A stretch of 6,791 nt of DNA from JANWHF01 sp036276235 (GTDB lineage Bacteria; Planctomycetota; Phycisphaerae; Tepidisphaerales; Tepidisphaeraceae), in the NCBI GenBank assembly GCA_036276235.1, contig DATBDZ010000076.1, forward strand, positions 1-6,791, given 5' to 3'. The first letter of the stretch is position 1; every line of letters begins with the position of its first letter. Below are positions 6,763 to 6,791 of this stretch, in pieces. The notes under the pieces were generated by a model. The model was not told the origin of the DNA. It searched no databases and saw nothing but the letters and a program-made list of their open reading frames with translations. The position numbers were made by a program, and so were the translations under genes.

Positions 6763-6791
6763 CGTCTCCGCGCGACCGATGCTGGGCGAAC

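Overview
The window looks like a chromosomal segment from a G+C-rich bacterium, most likely a planctomycete of the Phycisphaerae type. The main clue is the membrane protein at 2803-3402, whose C-terminal zinc ribbon (CxxCGYDLR-x-T-P-x2-CPECG) is a hallmark I associate with Planctomycetota. A stand-alone eukaryotic-type protein kinase, a deoxyhypusine-synthase-like enzyme and repeat-rich intergenic spacers fit the same picture. The lineage call is inference, not proof.

All recognisable genes lie on the minus strand, so transcription runs from high to low coordinates. In that order: a spacer with five consecutive hairpins (6530-6791); atpA, the ATP synthase F1 alpha subunit (5018-6529), followed by a clean intrinsic terminator (4947-4976); a Ser/Thr protein kinase (3745-4725); a spacer filled by a nested 241-bp palindrome (3470-3710); a two-helix zinc-ribbon membrane protein of unknown function (2803-3402); a 142-bp inverted repeat with 48-bp arms (2613-2754); a DUF72/YecE-family protein (1763-2545); a long foldback of CGCAAAGA-type sequence that also looks like a terminator (1632-1738); a possible 60-residue membrane protein (1262-1444); a stem-loop with a T-tract (1091-1162); a tandem pair of 72-bp palindromes (927-1090); and the first 303 codons of a deoxyhypusine-synthase-like protein (1-909), cut by the window edge.

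The genes do not form an obvious pathway. They are separated by gaps of about 250-350 bp, and atpA is separated from the kinase by a terminator, so most are probably transcribed as single units. atpA lacks its usual partners: no atpH directly upstream within 262 bp, and no atpG downstream.

I found no defence system, CRISPR array, transposase, tRNA or rRNA. The most notable signal is in the spacers: five of the six gaps contain inverted repeats of clearly different sequence families, and the gap before atpA holds five hairpins in a row. I do not see a convincing new multi-gene system here.
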